Of a stretch of DNA of 64,000 nucleotides, positions 46,300 to 54,768 are shown piece by piece. The notes under the pieces were generated by a model. That model was not told where the DNA came from. It searched no databases and worked only from the letters and a program-made list of their open reading frames with translations. Source of the stretch: Robiginitalea aurantiaca (lineage in GTDB: Bacteria; Bacteroidota; Bacteroidia; Flavobacteriales; Flavobacteriaceae); the NCBI RefSeq assembly GCF_030380815.1, contig NZ_JAUDUY010000006.1, forward strand, positions 62,001 to 126,000, read 5' to 3'. Within the stretch, counting starts at the first letter, position 1. Each line of letters begins with the position of its first letter. The translations under genes were made by a program, and so were the position numbers.

Positions 46300-46683
46300 A
46301 TGAAACGTAGAAACTTTTTGGTGTATTCCGCTCTGGGAATCACTTCGGTAGCATTACCGATATGGTACTACAATAAAGATTCATCCGGTTATCATGAACT
46401 GGTCATCGAGCCGGAATTCCTCTCCCATATCATGGATGGACAATCCATTGATGAAATTGGATCCCACTACCTTGAGCTAAACCCTGGAGAATCATCGGAA
46501 ACCGAATTGATTTCGCTGCTGCCAGAGGCAGATGCGACCACAGGGGATGGTATCATACAGAAGATAAGACAAGAGATTGTCGCCAATTATACCAGTGGAG
46601 ACACCATCTGTATCGATGGATGGGTACTTTCAAGGACGGAAGCGCGACAATGTGCGCTTTATTCGCTAAACCATAAAACATAG
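46300..46683 (+). CDS. Tat-exported small subunit of GMC/gluconate dehydrogenase type
   Basis: 127 residues from the ATG at 46300; earlier codons in the frame overlap the hairpin leader and are not native. It opens with a Tat-like signal (KRRNFLVYSALGITSVAL). The rest resembles the gluconate 2-dehydrogenase subunit 3 family: an acidic helical domain with a terminal SRTEARQCALYSL. In known complexes this subunit carries the flavoprotein across the membrane. The large subunit starts 3 bases downstream. Confidence 0.78.
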   Translation: MKRRNFLVYSALGITSVALPIWYYNKDSSGYHELVIEPEFLSHIMDGQSIDEIGSHYLELNPGESSETELISLLPEADATTGDGIIQKIRQEIVANYTSGDTICIDGWVLSRTEARQCALYSLNHKT

Positions 46684-46686
46684 CAC

Positions 46687-48219
46687 GTGCATACAGATGC
46701 CAGAAAACTACCAAACCAATCCGTTATAACGGGGGATATATGTATTGTTGGGGCTGGTGCTGCGGGCATTAGTATTGCCCTGGACTGGATGAACAGCGAC
46801 TATAATGTAGTCCTTCTGGAAGGAGGTGGGTTCGATTACGACGATAAGGTACAGGAGTTATACAATGGAAAGACCTCAGGTCAGAAATACTTTCCGCTTA
46901 AATCAGCCCGATTACACTATTTCGGCGGGACTACCGGGCATTGGGCCGGCATGTGTTCCCCCATGGATGACCTCGATTTTAAAATAAGGGAGTGGGTTCC
47001 AAACAGCGGTTGGCCTATATCCAAAAAGGATCTGGATCCATATTATGCAAAGGCACAAGAAACCCTGCAATTAGGGCCCTATAAATACGATTACGAATAC
47101 TGGGACAAAGAACTCCCCGATCTGAATCCCTTCCCATTTAAAAAAGAAGTCGTTTGGAACAAGATGTGGCAATTCAGTGTTGCCCATTTCGGAAAGGAAT
47201 ATAAAAATCCCATCGTAAAGTCCGGGCAAATACATCTCTACACCTATGCCAATGCCATTGACCTCAGGCTGGATAGCACTAAAAAGCACATCACTGAAAT
47301 TGAGGTAGCCAATCACTCCGGCAAGAGGCATATCGTAAAAGCGAAGCATTTTATCATGGCCTGCGGTACCATCCAAAATACGAGAATGCTCCTCGCGTCC
47401 AATACGCAAATGCCACAGGGCATTGGAAATCAGAACGATCTGGTCGGCAGATATTTTCAGGAGCACCTGGAGGTGGCGTCTGCAGAATTATGGCTACCCA
47501 AAAACTTCCCAACTAACTTGTATTCCTGGACGTACGGGGAGACCAAAGCCAGTGCGGAACTGGCTATTACCGAGCGCACTCAAAGGGAACATAAAATGCT
47601 TAATGGAACCGCCTCCCTGGAACCGCTCCGCATCGCTAAACACGCCAAACCCCGTATGGAAACCTGGCAGGACAATGATCCCCGAAAGAGCAGTGAAAAT
47701 ATGTTTGCAAACTGGAGGGAAGCCGAAAAATTAGGTAAAAAAGAAACCGGGAATATTGAGCGCGCCTACGCCCTCATTACGCGAATCGAGCAGGCACCAA
47801 ACCCCAACTCGAGAGTTACCCTGGGAACTGAAAAAGACTCCCTGGGCGTTCCCAGGGCAAATCTGCACTGGGAACTAACACCGCTTGACAAATACAGTGT
47901 CCGTAAAATGTATCAGATTTTGGGACAGCAGGCAGGCCTTTCCGAAATCGGAAGGATACGCCTGAATGATTTCCTCAGGGATGAAAATGACCATACCTTC
48001 CCGGACTCTACAAATGGAGGCTGGCACCATATGGGAACGACCCGGATGTCAGACGATCCTAAGAAGGGTGTTGTGGATGCCAACTGTAAGGTCCACGGAA
48101 TATCCAACCTTTTTATCGCAGGAGCCGCTTGCTTCCCGACCTCCGGAGCTCCAAACCCAACGTTAACCCTGACCGCCCTGTCCCTCCGCCTCTCGGATCA
48201 TGTTAAAGGGTTGGTCTAA
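46687..48219 (+). CDS. GMC-family FAD oxidoreductase (large subunit)
   Basis: 510 residues, starting with GTG. The FAD-binding Rossmann motif is IVGAGAAGISIAL (about 20-32), the second flavin contact is YFGGTTGHWAGMC, and the catalytic His region is GGWHHMGTTRMSDDP, followed by FIAGAACFPTSGAPNPTLT. It oxidises an alcohol or sugar. It has no signal of its own, consistent with hitch-hiking export with the Tat-tagged small subunit. No cytochrome c subunit is adjacent. Confidence 0.9.
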   Translation: MHTDARKLPNQSVITGDICIVGAGAAGISIALDWMNSDYNVVLLEGGGFDYDDKVQELYNGKTSGQKYFPLKSARLHYFGGTTGHWAGMCSPMDDLDFKIREWVPNSGWPISKKDLDPYYAKAQETLQLGPYKYDYEYWDKELPDLNPFPFKKEVVWNKMWQFSVAHFGKEYKNPIVKSGQIHLYTYANAIDLRLDSTKKHITEIEVANHSGKRHIVKAKHFIMACGTIQNTRMLLASNTQMPQGIGNQNDLVGRYFQEHLEVASAELWLPKNFPTNLYSWTYGETKASAELAITERTQREHKMLNGTASLEPLRIAKHAKPRMETWQDNDPRKSSENMFANWREAEKLGKKETGNIERAYALITRIEQAPNPNSRVTLGTEKDSLGVPRANLHWELTPLDKYSVRKMYQILGQQAGLSEIGRIRLNDFLRDENDHTFPDSTNGGWHHMGTTRMSDDPKKGVVDANCKVHGISNLFIAGAACFPTSGAPNPTLTLTALSLRLSDHVKGLV

Positions 48220-48301
48220 CGATTCAAGCGGTTAAAAGCGCTGCTCAGAGGCAAGACTTATTACCTTGTCAGCTAAGGATATTTTGACGTAAATTGCTGG
48301 T

Positions 48302-50221
48302 ATGAGCAATCGCATAGCTGAACGGGTAGCCGATTTCTTGGGCCGATACCCCCCATTCAACGATCTGACTAAACGTGACCTGAGAAGGCTGTCTGAGGCT
48401 GTTGAAATTATTTACAAGGAGAGGGGTACTCGCATTTTTGGAGTGGACGAACCTGCTCATGAATTTTTCTACGTCATTCACCGTGGGGCCGTAGAGCTTC
48501 AAAATAAGGACGGAGGGGAGATTATTGATATATGTGATGAAGGGGATTTATTTGGCCTTCGCCCCTTGATGGCCGGGGAGAACTACAAATTAGAGGCTGT
48601 TAGTCGGGAAGACAGCATCCTTTATGCCCTTCCAATATCGGAGTTTCGACCCCTGATTCAAACCTATGAGGAGGTAGGGGACTTTGTTATAGCATCTTTT
48701 GCCTCGAATACCCGAAACCCATATTCACGGAAAATCTCCAATACGCCAGGTAATGCCCTATCCGGGATGATATCCGGCAGGCATGATACCCCATTTACCG
48801 AAATCCTGCCCATTCATCCCCGGAAAGACCTGGTGTATTGCACCCCGAAAACCCCGGCACAGGAAGTGGCCGCCATGATGACTGAAAATAACGTGGGTTC
48901 CGTTATCGTCCTGAACAACAACCTTCCTCAAGGAATTATCACCGACAAAGATCTTCGCAATAAAATTGTTACCGGAGCCCACCCTATATCAGCTCCTGCC
49001 GCGGAGATTATGACCAGCCCGGTAGTTACGTATCCGGCCAGGATGACCATTACACAGGCACAACTCGCCATGATGAAAAATGGCATCGGGCATTTATGCC
49101 TGACAGAGGATGGAACCACGGAAAGCCCTGTGGTCGGTATCATCTCAAAATACGATCTGATGCTCGCCCTTGGCAATAGCCCGGAAGTACTGCTGAGGGC
49201 CATTAAACGTACGCGAAAAGTTAAGCGCTTAAAACCTATCCGCAGTCGCATCGCCATTCTGCTAAAAGGATATTTGGAGAACAACATCCCCATGTCCATT
49301 ACGATGAAAATGATTTCTGAGCTTAACGATGCCTGTATTAAAAGGATCCTGGAGCTCAGTCTCCGAAAACAGGGTAAACCACCTGTCCCCTTTGCCTGGC
49401 TGGCCATGGGGAGCCAGGGAAGAGGTGAACAACTCCTGCAAACAGATCAGGATAATGCCCTGGTCTATGAGGATGTTTCACGAGCGGATTCAGAAATGGT
49501 TTCAGCCTACTTTCTCCAATTGGCAAAACGCGTGAACGAAGGCCTCAAAACGATCGGGTACGAATATTGCCCAGCAGATATGATGGCCTCTAATCCCAAT
49601 TGGTGTAAGCCACTCAGCGCGTGGAAAGAAACAATCAGCAGCTGGATTCACAATCCGGGAAAGGAAGAAGTCCTGCTCTCCTCTATCTTCTTTGACTTTA
49701 ACTATACTTTCGGGAGCCGAAACCTCGTAACTGAATTATCCAATCACATTTTCAGCAATACGGATAAATATCCGATGTTCTATTACCATCTCGCGAGTGG
49801 AGCCCTCCAAAACCCTTCCCCTACCGGCTTTTTCCGTCAATTCCTCGTAGAACAGGACGGCAAACACAAGGATTTTTTTGATCTGAAGCGCCGTGTTCTT
49901 ATGCCCTTTACAGATGCTGCCAGGGTACTTATTCTCTCCCATCAGGTCCGCTATATAAATAATACGGCAGAACGCTTTGAAAAACTGGCGGAACTCGAGT
50001 CCAATAATCGCGATTTTTTTCTCTCCTGTTCCTATGCCACCAAGGCACTGTTGAAATTCAGAACCAAACAGGGTATGCTACACAACGATTCAGGGCGGTT
50101 TATTGCCCTGGATACACTGAACAAGGAAGAAAAGATAAAACTAAAACGCACTTTTAAAATCCTGAAGGAACTCCAGGAACTTGTTGCAGTCAGGTTTAAG
50201 GTCTCAAATCGGATTGTATGA
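48302..50221 (+). CDS. cNMP-binding, CBS-pair and DUF294 nucleotidyltransferase-like protein
   Basis: 639 residues with domains in order: cyclic-nucleotide-binding (about 20-135; RGTRIFGVDEPAHEFFYVIHRG), two CBS domains (about 175-300) and DUF294 nucleotidyltransferase-like (about 340-470; AMGSQGRGEQLLQTDQDNAL), with a C-terminal DUF294_C part. The GS...DxD pattern of the transferase active site is present. Probably a cytoplasmic regulatory uridylyl- or adenylyl-transferase that senses nucleotides (inference). Overlaps the exonuclease gene by four bases. Confidence 0.9.
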   Translation: MSNRIAERVADFLGRYPPFNDLTKRDLRRLSEAVEIIYKERGTRIFGVDEPAHEFFYVIHRGAVELQNKDGGEIIDICDEGDLFGLRPLMAGENYKLEAVSREDSILYALPISEFRPLIQTYEEVGDFVIASFASNTRNPYSRKISNTPGNALSGMISGRHDTPFTEILPIHPRKDLVYCTPKTPAQEVAAMMTENNVGSVIVLNNNLPQGIITDKDLRNKIVTGAHPISAPAAEIMTSPVVTYPARMTITQAQLAMMKNGIGHLCLTEDGTTESPVVGIISKYDLMLALGNSPEVLLRAIKRTRKVKRLKPIRSRIAILLKGYLENNIPMSITMKMISELNDACIKRILELSLRKQGKPPVPFAWLAMGSQGRGEQLLQTDQDNALVYEDVSRADSEMVSAYFLQLAKRVNEGLKTIGYEYCPADMMASNPNWCKPLSAWKETISSWIHNPGKEEVLLSSIFFDFNYTFGSRNLVTELSNHIFSNTDKYPMFYYHLASGALQNPSPTGFFRQFLVEQDGKHKDFFDLKRRVLMPFTDAARVLILSHQVRYINNTAERFEKLAELESNNRDFFLSCSYATKALLKFRTKQGMLHNDSGRFIALDTLNKEEKIKLKRTFKILKELQELVAVRFKVSNRIV

Positions 50222-50865
50222 TATTAGGTAAATCATTTGATTTAAGACGGGTTTTTGCAGGGTCGGGCCGGGTTAGCGATACGCCTGTTACGGATGTGAG
50301 CTTCGCAGTTATTGATTCGGAGACCACGGGACTCGACCCGCTACAGGACCGCATCCTTAGTCTGGGTGGCTTGAAGATTAAGGACAATCGAATAAAAGTC
50401 AGCGAAACCCTTGAGCTTTTTTTAGCCCAGGACCATTTTGACGCCAGATCCGTTCCCATTCATGGGATTATGAGGGAAGGTCCCAATAAACGAATTTCGG
50501 AGAAAGAAGCCCTGGTTCAACTTAGAGACTATGTAGGGGATGCCATTTTGGTAGGCCACCATATTGGCTTTGACCTCGAAATGATTCGAAGGGCGCAACA
50601 ACGTCATCAATTGCCTTATTTCACGAATATTGCCCTGGATACCGGACTGCTCTACAGGAAAACCCTCTTAAAAAGTCCGTTAGTTCCCAAAAAACAGCAT
50701 TATTCACTGGATGAACTGGCCGAGAAGTACAATATCTCCTGCAAGGACAGGCATACAGCCCTGGGAGATGCGTACATAACGGCACTGGCGTTCCTGCAAA
50801 TCCTGAGTCAGTTACAGGAAAAAAGGGACCTCACCCTCAAGGCTTTGATACGGATGGGTACTTGA
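50218..50865 (+). CDS. DEDDh 3'-5' exonuclease (DnaQ-like)
   Basis: 215 residues with the exonuclease motifs ExoI AVIDSETTGLDP, ExoII LVGHHIGFDLEM and ExoIIIepsilon DRHTALGDAYITAL, giving the DEDDh set. Resembles the epsilon proofreading subunit and stand-alone DnaQ-like nucleases. Starts inside the stop of the cNMP/CBS/DUF294 gene (ATGA), a pairing seen repeatedly in bacteria, which suggests joint expression. Converges with purC at a 1-base gap. Confidence 0.92.
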   Translation: MILGKSFDLRRVFAGSGRVSDTPVTDVSFAVIDSETTGLDPLQDRILSLGGLKIKDNRIKVSETLELFLAQDHFDARSVPIHGIMREGPNKRISEKEALVQLRDYVGDAILVGHHIGFDLEMIRRAQQRHQLPYFTNIALDTGLLYRKTLLKSPLVPKKQHYSLDELAEKYNISCKDRHTALGDAYITALAFLQILSQLQEKRDLTLKALIRMGT

Positions 50866-50866
50866 A

Positions 50867-51823
50867 TCAAATTCGATTCTGAAGATACTGAGCGACGTTT
50901 TCCCCAATTCGATTCTGGATATCTGAAATATCCGCCCTTCTGAAGGGTTCACCCAGAATATGCTCGTACAACTCGATATACCGTTCCGAAACCGAAGCGA
51001 CGTAAGCATCGGTCATTTCCGGGAGTTTTTGCCCTTCCAGGCCCTGGAATCCTTTGGATATCAACCACTGCCTGACGAATTCCTTTGAAAGTTGCTTTTG
51101 GGGCAACCCCTTATTCTGCCGCTCCTGGTAGCCTTCGGAGTAGAAATACCTGGATGAATCCGGGGTGTGGATTTCATCGATAAGCATAATACGACCATCG
51201 GGTGCCCGGCCAAATTCGTATTTGGTATCCACAAGAATAAGGCCTTTTTCAGCGGCAATTTCAGTCCCTCTTTGAAAGAGCTTTCGGGTATAAGATTCCA
51301 TCAGGGTATAATCCGACTCAGAGATCAGGCCGCGCTCCAGAATTGCATCACGCGATATGTCTTCATCGTGATCCCCCTTTTCCGCTTTCGTGGCAGGTGT
51401 TATCAAAGGTTCCGGAAACCTGTCGTTTTCACGCATGCCATCGGGCATCTCAACCCCACACAGGGTTCGTTTCCCTTTGGCATACTCCCGAGCCGCATGC
51501 CCTGCAAGGTAACCTCGAATGACCATTTCGACCTTAAACGGTTCACATCGCACTCCTACTGTTACATTTGGGTCCGGGACGGCTTCTATCCAATTGGGTA
51601 CGATATCTGCAGTGGCCTGTATCATCCGCGAAGCAATCTGATTGAGGATCTGGCCTTTGTACGGGATCCCTTTCGGCAATACCACATCAAAAGCAGAGAG
51701 CCGATCTGTGGCCACGACAACCAAGAGGTCATTCTCAAGAAAATACACCTCCCGCACCTTGCCTTTATACACCTCCTGTTGTCCGGGGAAACTAAAATCT
51801 GTATTGGTAATCGTCTGACTCAT
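50867..51823 (-). CDS. purC: Phosphoribosylaminoimidazole-succinocarboxamide synthase
   Basis: Condenses CAIR with aspartate in purine synthesis. 318 residues, the longer form common in Bacteroidetes and eukaryotes. The SAICAR signatures are the N-terminal YKGKVREVY and the [20 protein letters not shown] block near residue 215. It lies 2 bases downstream of phoH on the minus strand, so the two share a transcript. Confidence 0.96.
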   Translation of the reverse strand: MSQTITNTDFSFPGQQEVYKGKVREVYFLENDLLVVVATDRLSAFDVVLPKGIPYKGQILNQIASRMIQATADIVPNWIEAVPDPNVTVGVRCEPFKVEMVIRGYLAGHAAREYAKGKRTLCGVEMPDGMRENDRFPEPLITPATKAEKGDHDEDISRDAILERGLISESDYTLMESYTRKLFQRGTEIAAEKGLILVDTKYEFGRAPDGRIMLIDEIHTPDSSRYFYSEGYQERQNKGLPQKQLSKEFVRQWLISKGFQGLEGQKLPEMTDAYVASVSERYIELYEHILGEPFRRADISDIQNRIGENVAQYLQNRI

Positions 51824-51825
51824 AA

Positions 51826-52779
51826 TTAGTTCTGGTGTTCGATCGTCTTGTAGGCATCAATGACCTTTTTTACGAGCTTATGCCTGATGACATCCTTGTC
51901 ATCAAGGTGAATGATTTGAATACCGCGAACATTTTTAAGGATTAAAAGCGCCTCCTTAAGGCCCGAAATCACCCGCCTTGGCAAATCGATCTGGCCGGGA
52001 TCACCGGTTAGCAGAAATTTGGCGTTTTTACCCATCCGGGTTAAAAACATCTTCATCTGGGCATGCGTGGTATTCTGGGCTTCATCCAGGATTACAAATG
52101 CGTGATCCAGGGTCCTGCCCCGCATAAATGCCATAGGCGCGATTTGTATCGTACCGTCCTCGATATATTTGACAAGTCGTTCCGCCGGAATCATATCCCT
52201 TAAAGCATCGTAGAGGGGTTGCATATAGGGATCGAGTTTTTCTTTGAGGTCCCCGGGTAGGAATCCGAGATTCTCCCCCGCCTCTACTGCAGGGCGCGTT
52301 AGAATGATCCTTTTCACCTCTTTATTCTTAAGCGCTCGCACAGCTAAAGCCACCCCCGTGTATGTTTTACCCGTTCCGGCCGGACCTATCGCAAAGACCA
52401 TATCGTTTTTCCCCATGGCGTCCACAAGGCGTCGCTGATTTACCGTCTGAGCTTTCACCAAACGGCCATTTACCCCGTGTACCAAAACATTACTGCTGGT
52501 TTCAGAGGAGGCGTAGTCCTCTTTGCCATTGCTGCTAAGGATGCGCTCTATTCCGTTTTCGTCCAGTTTATTGTAGCGTGAAAAATGCTCGGTGAGCATT
52601 TGAAAGCGCTTTTCGAAGTCCTCCAGGGAGGAAGGGTCTCCGTATACCTTGATTTTACTTCCCCTGGCGACAATTTTGAGTTGCGGATAGGATTTTTTTA
52701 TCAGATCAATGTTTGCATTTCGATCCCCGAAAAAATCTCTGGGGTTAATGTCGGTAAGTTCGAGAATGAGTTCGTTCAA
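51826..52779 (-). CDS. phoH: PhoH-family ATPase
   Basis: 317 residues. The N-terminal part, a small KH-like domain, precedes the P-loop: Walker A GPAGTGKT (132-139) and Walker [10 protein letters not shown]. Members act as ATPases, and some are linked to RNA metabolism. It is transcribed away from the SAM-hydrolase gene from a divergent promoter region, with purC 2 bases downstream. Confidence 0.94.
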   Translation of the reverse strand: MNELILELTDINPRDFFGDRNANIDLIKKSYPQLKIVARGSKIKVYGDPSSLEDFEKRFQMLTEHFSRYNKLDENGIERILSSNGKEDYASSETSSNVLVHGVNGRLVKAQTVNQRRLVDAMGKNDMVFAIGPAGTGKTYTGVALAVRALKNKEVKRIILTRPAVEAGENLGFLPGDLKEKLDPYMQPLYDALRDMIPAERLVKYIEDGTIQIAPMAFMRGRTLDHAFVILDEAQNTTHAQMKMFLTRMGKNAKFLLTGDPGQIDLPRRVISGLKEALLILKNVRGIQIIHLDDKDVIRHKLVKKVIDAYKTIEHQN

Positions 52780-52817
52780 AAAGAAAAGGGTGTTTATAAG
52801 TGCCGTGGATATAAGCG

Positions 52818-52846
52818 TTTGCTACGCGTTTTTTTACTTAATTTTG
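52818..52846 (+). promoter_or_regulatory. Promoter of the SAM-hydrolase/gld run
   Basis: TTTG (52818-52821), 17-base spacer, then TAATTTTG (52839-52846). The start ATG of the first gene is at 52905. Confidence 0.65.
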
Positions 52847-52851
52847 CTAAA

Positions 52852-52884
52852 CAAACTTACGTAAAATTCAAGTTGAAGCCTCAA
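52852..52884 (-). promoter_or_regulatory. Divergent promoter of phoH-purC
   Basis: On the minus strand, TTG (52882-52884) is followed after 22 bases by TAAGTTTG (52852-52859). It sits back-to-back with the plus-strand promoter, the two -7 elements 5 bases apart. Confidence 0.6.
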
Positions 52885-52904
52885 AAAAATATCAACAGCC
52901 ACGG

Positions 52905-53735
52905 ATGCCAATCATCACCCTGACTACAGATTTTGGCCTTAAAGATCATTTTGTTGGCGCAATCAAAGGGCATATATATAGCGAGCTCCCTGAGGCGACC
53001 GTTGTTGATATTTCACATCAGGTAAGTCCATTTGACATACAGGAATGTGCTTATCTTCTCAAAAATGCCTACAAAGCTTTTCCGGATGGGAGTATCCATA
53101 TTGTCGGTGTGGATTCCGAAAAAACTGCGGAGAACACCCACCTGGCCATTAAGGTTGACCAACACTTTTTCATCACCGCAGATAACGGGGTGATCAGTCT
53201 GATCACAGAAGAGATTAGCCCCGAAAAAGTTGTTGAAATTCAATTGCCAAATGCCATTAGCAGTGCCTTTCCCGTGCTGGATGTTTTCGTAAAAGTGGCC
53301 TGTCACCTGGCACGGGGGGGTACCCTGGAGGTGATCGGGAAGCCATTTTCGAACATCCGGTCCATCCGGGAAATTACACCCACTGTCACAAATGGGGGAA
53401 ATACCATATTGGGAAGCGTCCTCTACATCGACAATTATGGCAATGTAGTGACCAATATCAGCAAGAATCTTTTCGAAGCCTATAGAAAGGGCCGAAAATT
53501 CACCCTTGAAGCCCGGAATAAAAAACTCACGGAAATACACAAAAAATACAGTGACATTATAAATTTTGACCTTGAGAAATCCCGGAGAAAGGGGGCCGGT
53601 GACCTGATGGCCCTTTTTAATTCTTCCGGATATATTGAACTGGCGATTTACAAAAGCAACCCAAACACGGTAGGAGGCGCGGCTACGCTCCTGGGTCTGG
53701 ATTATCGCGACACTGTTTTGATAAATTTTTCTTAG
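52905..53735 (+). CDS. SAM hydroxide adenosyltransferase (DUF62)
   Basis: Splits S-adenosylmethionine with water/hydroxide to adenosine and methionine. 276 residues with the N-terminal TLTTDFGLKDHFVGAIKG and DISHQVSPFDIQECAYLL, both family signatures shared with fluorinase homologues. The physiological role in Bacteroidetes is unsettled. It is followed with no gap by an ABM protein and 8 bases later by gldF. Confidence 0.92.
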   Translation: MPIITLTTDFGLKDHFVGAIKGHIYSELPEATVVDISHQVSPFDIQECAYLLKNAYKAFPDGSIHIVGVDSEKTAENTHLAIKVDQHFFITADNGVISLITEEISPEKVVEIQLPNAISSAFPVLDVFVKVACHLARGGTLEVIGKPFSNIRSIREITPTVTNGGNTILGSVLYIDNYGNVVTNISKNLFEAYRKGRKFTLEARNKKLTEIHKKYSDIINFDLEKSRRKGAGDLMALFNSSGYIELAIYKSNPNTVGGAATLLGLDYRDTVLINFS

Positions 53736-54029
53736 ATGCTGACCCGAATCGTAAAAATGACCTTTGAACCGGAAAATATTCCTAGTTTTGAGCGCCTTTT
53801 TAAGGCCTCTGAAAAAGAGATTCGCGCGTTCCCGGGCTGTGTGAATGTGAACCTGCTGCAGGATATCAAAGACCCTTCGGTCTTTTTTACGTACAGCCAT
53901 TGGGAATCTGAGGCAGCTTTGGAGGCGTACCGAAATTCTGAATTTTTCAAAGGGGTCTGGGGTCAAACCAGAACCCTTTTTTCCGAACGACCAAAGGCGT
54001 GGAGCCTTGCGTTGCGCGATTTAAAATAA
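53736..54029 (+). CDS. Antibiotic biosynthesis monooxygenase (ABM) domain protein
   Basis: 97 residues with the dimeric alpha+beta ABM fold: FRAFPGCVNVNLLQD-like centre (IRAFPGCVNVNLLQ here) and VFFTYSHWESEAALEAYRNS. Cofactor-free monooxygenases, heme-degrading and sugar-binding proteins share this fold, so activity is unknown. The start abuts the previous stop and it sits directly before gldF. Confidence 0.87.
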   Translation: MLTRIVKMTFEPENIPSFERLFKASEKEIRAFPGCVNVNLLQDIKDPSVFFTYSHWESEAALEAYRNSEFFKGVWGQTRTLFSERPKAWSLALRDLK

Positions 54030-54036
54030 ATGGTGT

Positions 54037-54768
54037 ATGTGGCCTGTTTTTAAAAAAGAGATCAGTTCGTTTTTTACCAGTCCCGTGGGATATTTGGTGA
54101 TGGGGCTTTTCCTGGTGCTCTCAGGGCTGTTTCTTTGGGTTTTCAAGGGCCCTTTTAATATCCTGGATTACGGATTTGCCGACCTCAGCCTTTTCTTCCT
54201 ATTGGCTCCTTGGATTTTCCTTCTGCTTATCCCCGCAGTAACGATGCGGTCTTTTTCTGAAGAACAGAAGTTGGGAACCCTTGAATTACTGCAGAGCAAA
54301 CCACTATCTGCTGCCGCCCTGGTAATGGGGAAATATTTTGGTGCATTTGTACTGGTTTTAATCGCTGTCCTGCCTACAACACTTTATATCGCAACGATCT
54401 ATGAAATGGGGATAACACCTGGCAACCTGGATACAGGATTAATCTGGGGCTCATACGGAGGGCTTATTTTACTTATGGCTGTATATACAGCTGTTGGGAT
54501 CTTCTGTTCCTCTCTTACACAAAACCAGATCGTGGCTTTTCTCGGGGCGATCCTCGTTTGTTTCGTGCTCTATTTTGGTTTTGAAAGTGTATCCACCCTT
54601 TTCTCGGCTGGAGACTCAGTCCTGAACGTGCAAAACCTGGGAATAAAAGCCCACTATGAACGGATTAGTCTGGGTGTATTGGACAGCAGGGACCTGGTTT
54701 ATTTTCTATCCCTGACCGCTTTTTTCCTCTTTTTGAGTACCAAACGGCTAAACCGTCTTAAAACATGA
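54037..54768 (+). CDS. gldF: Gliding-motility ABC transporter permease GldF
   Basis: 243 residues with six transmembrane helices of the ABC-2 permease type. The region SFSEEQKLGTLELLQSKPL is characteristic of GldF-like permeases. In Flavobacterium johnsoniae, GldA (ATPase), GldF and GldG form a transporter needed for gliding. gldA is not in the window. Its stop overlaps the gldG start by four bases. Confidence 0.92.
   Translation: MWPVFKKEISSFFTSPVGYLVMGLFLVLSGLFLWVFKGPFNILDYGFADLSLFFLLAPWIFLLLIPAVTMRSFSEEQKLGTLELLQSKPLSAAALVMGKYFGAFVLVLIAVLPTTLYIATIYEMGITPGNLDTGLIWGSYGGLILLMAVYTAVGIFCSSLTQNQIVAFLGAILVCFVLYFGFESVSTLFSAGDSVLNVQNLGIKAHYERISLGVLDSRDLVYFLSLTAFFLFLSTKRLNRLKT

Noticed and set aside
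51167-51829. 220-codon plus-strand frame over purC
   Set aside because: Antisense shadow of a gene with complete SAICAR synthetase signatures.
53013-53966. 317-codon minus-strand frame
   Set aside because: Antisense across two genes (SAM hydrolase and ABM) that both show family motifs.
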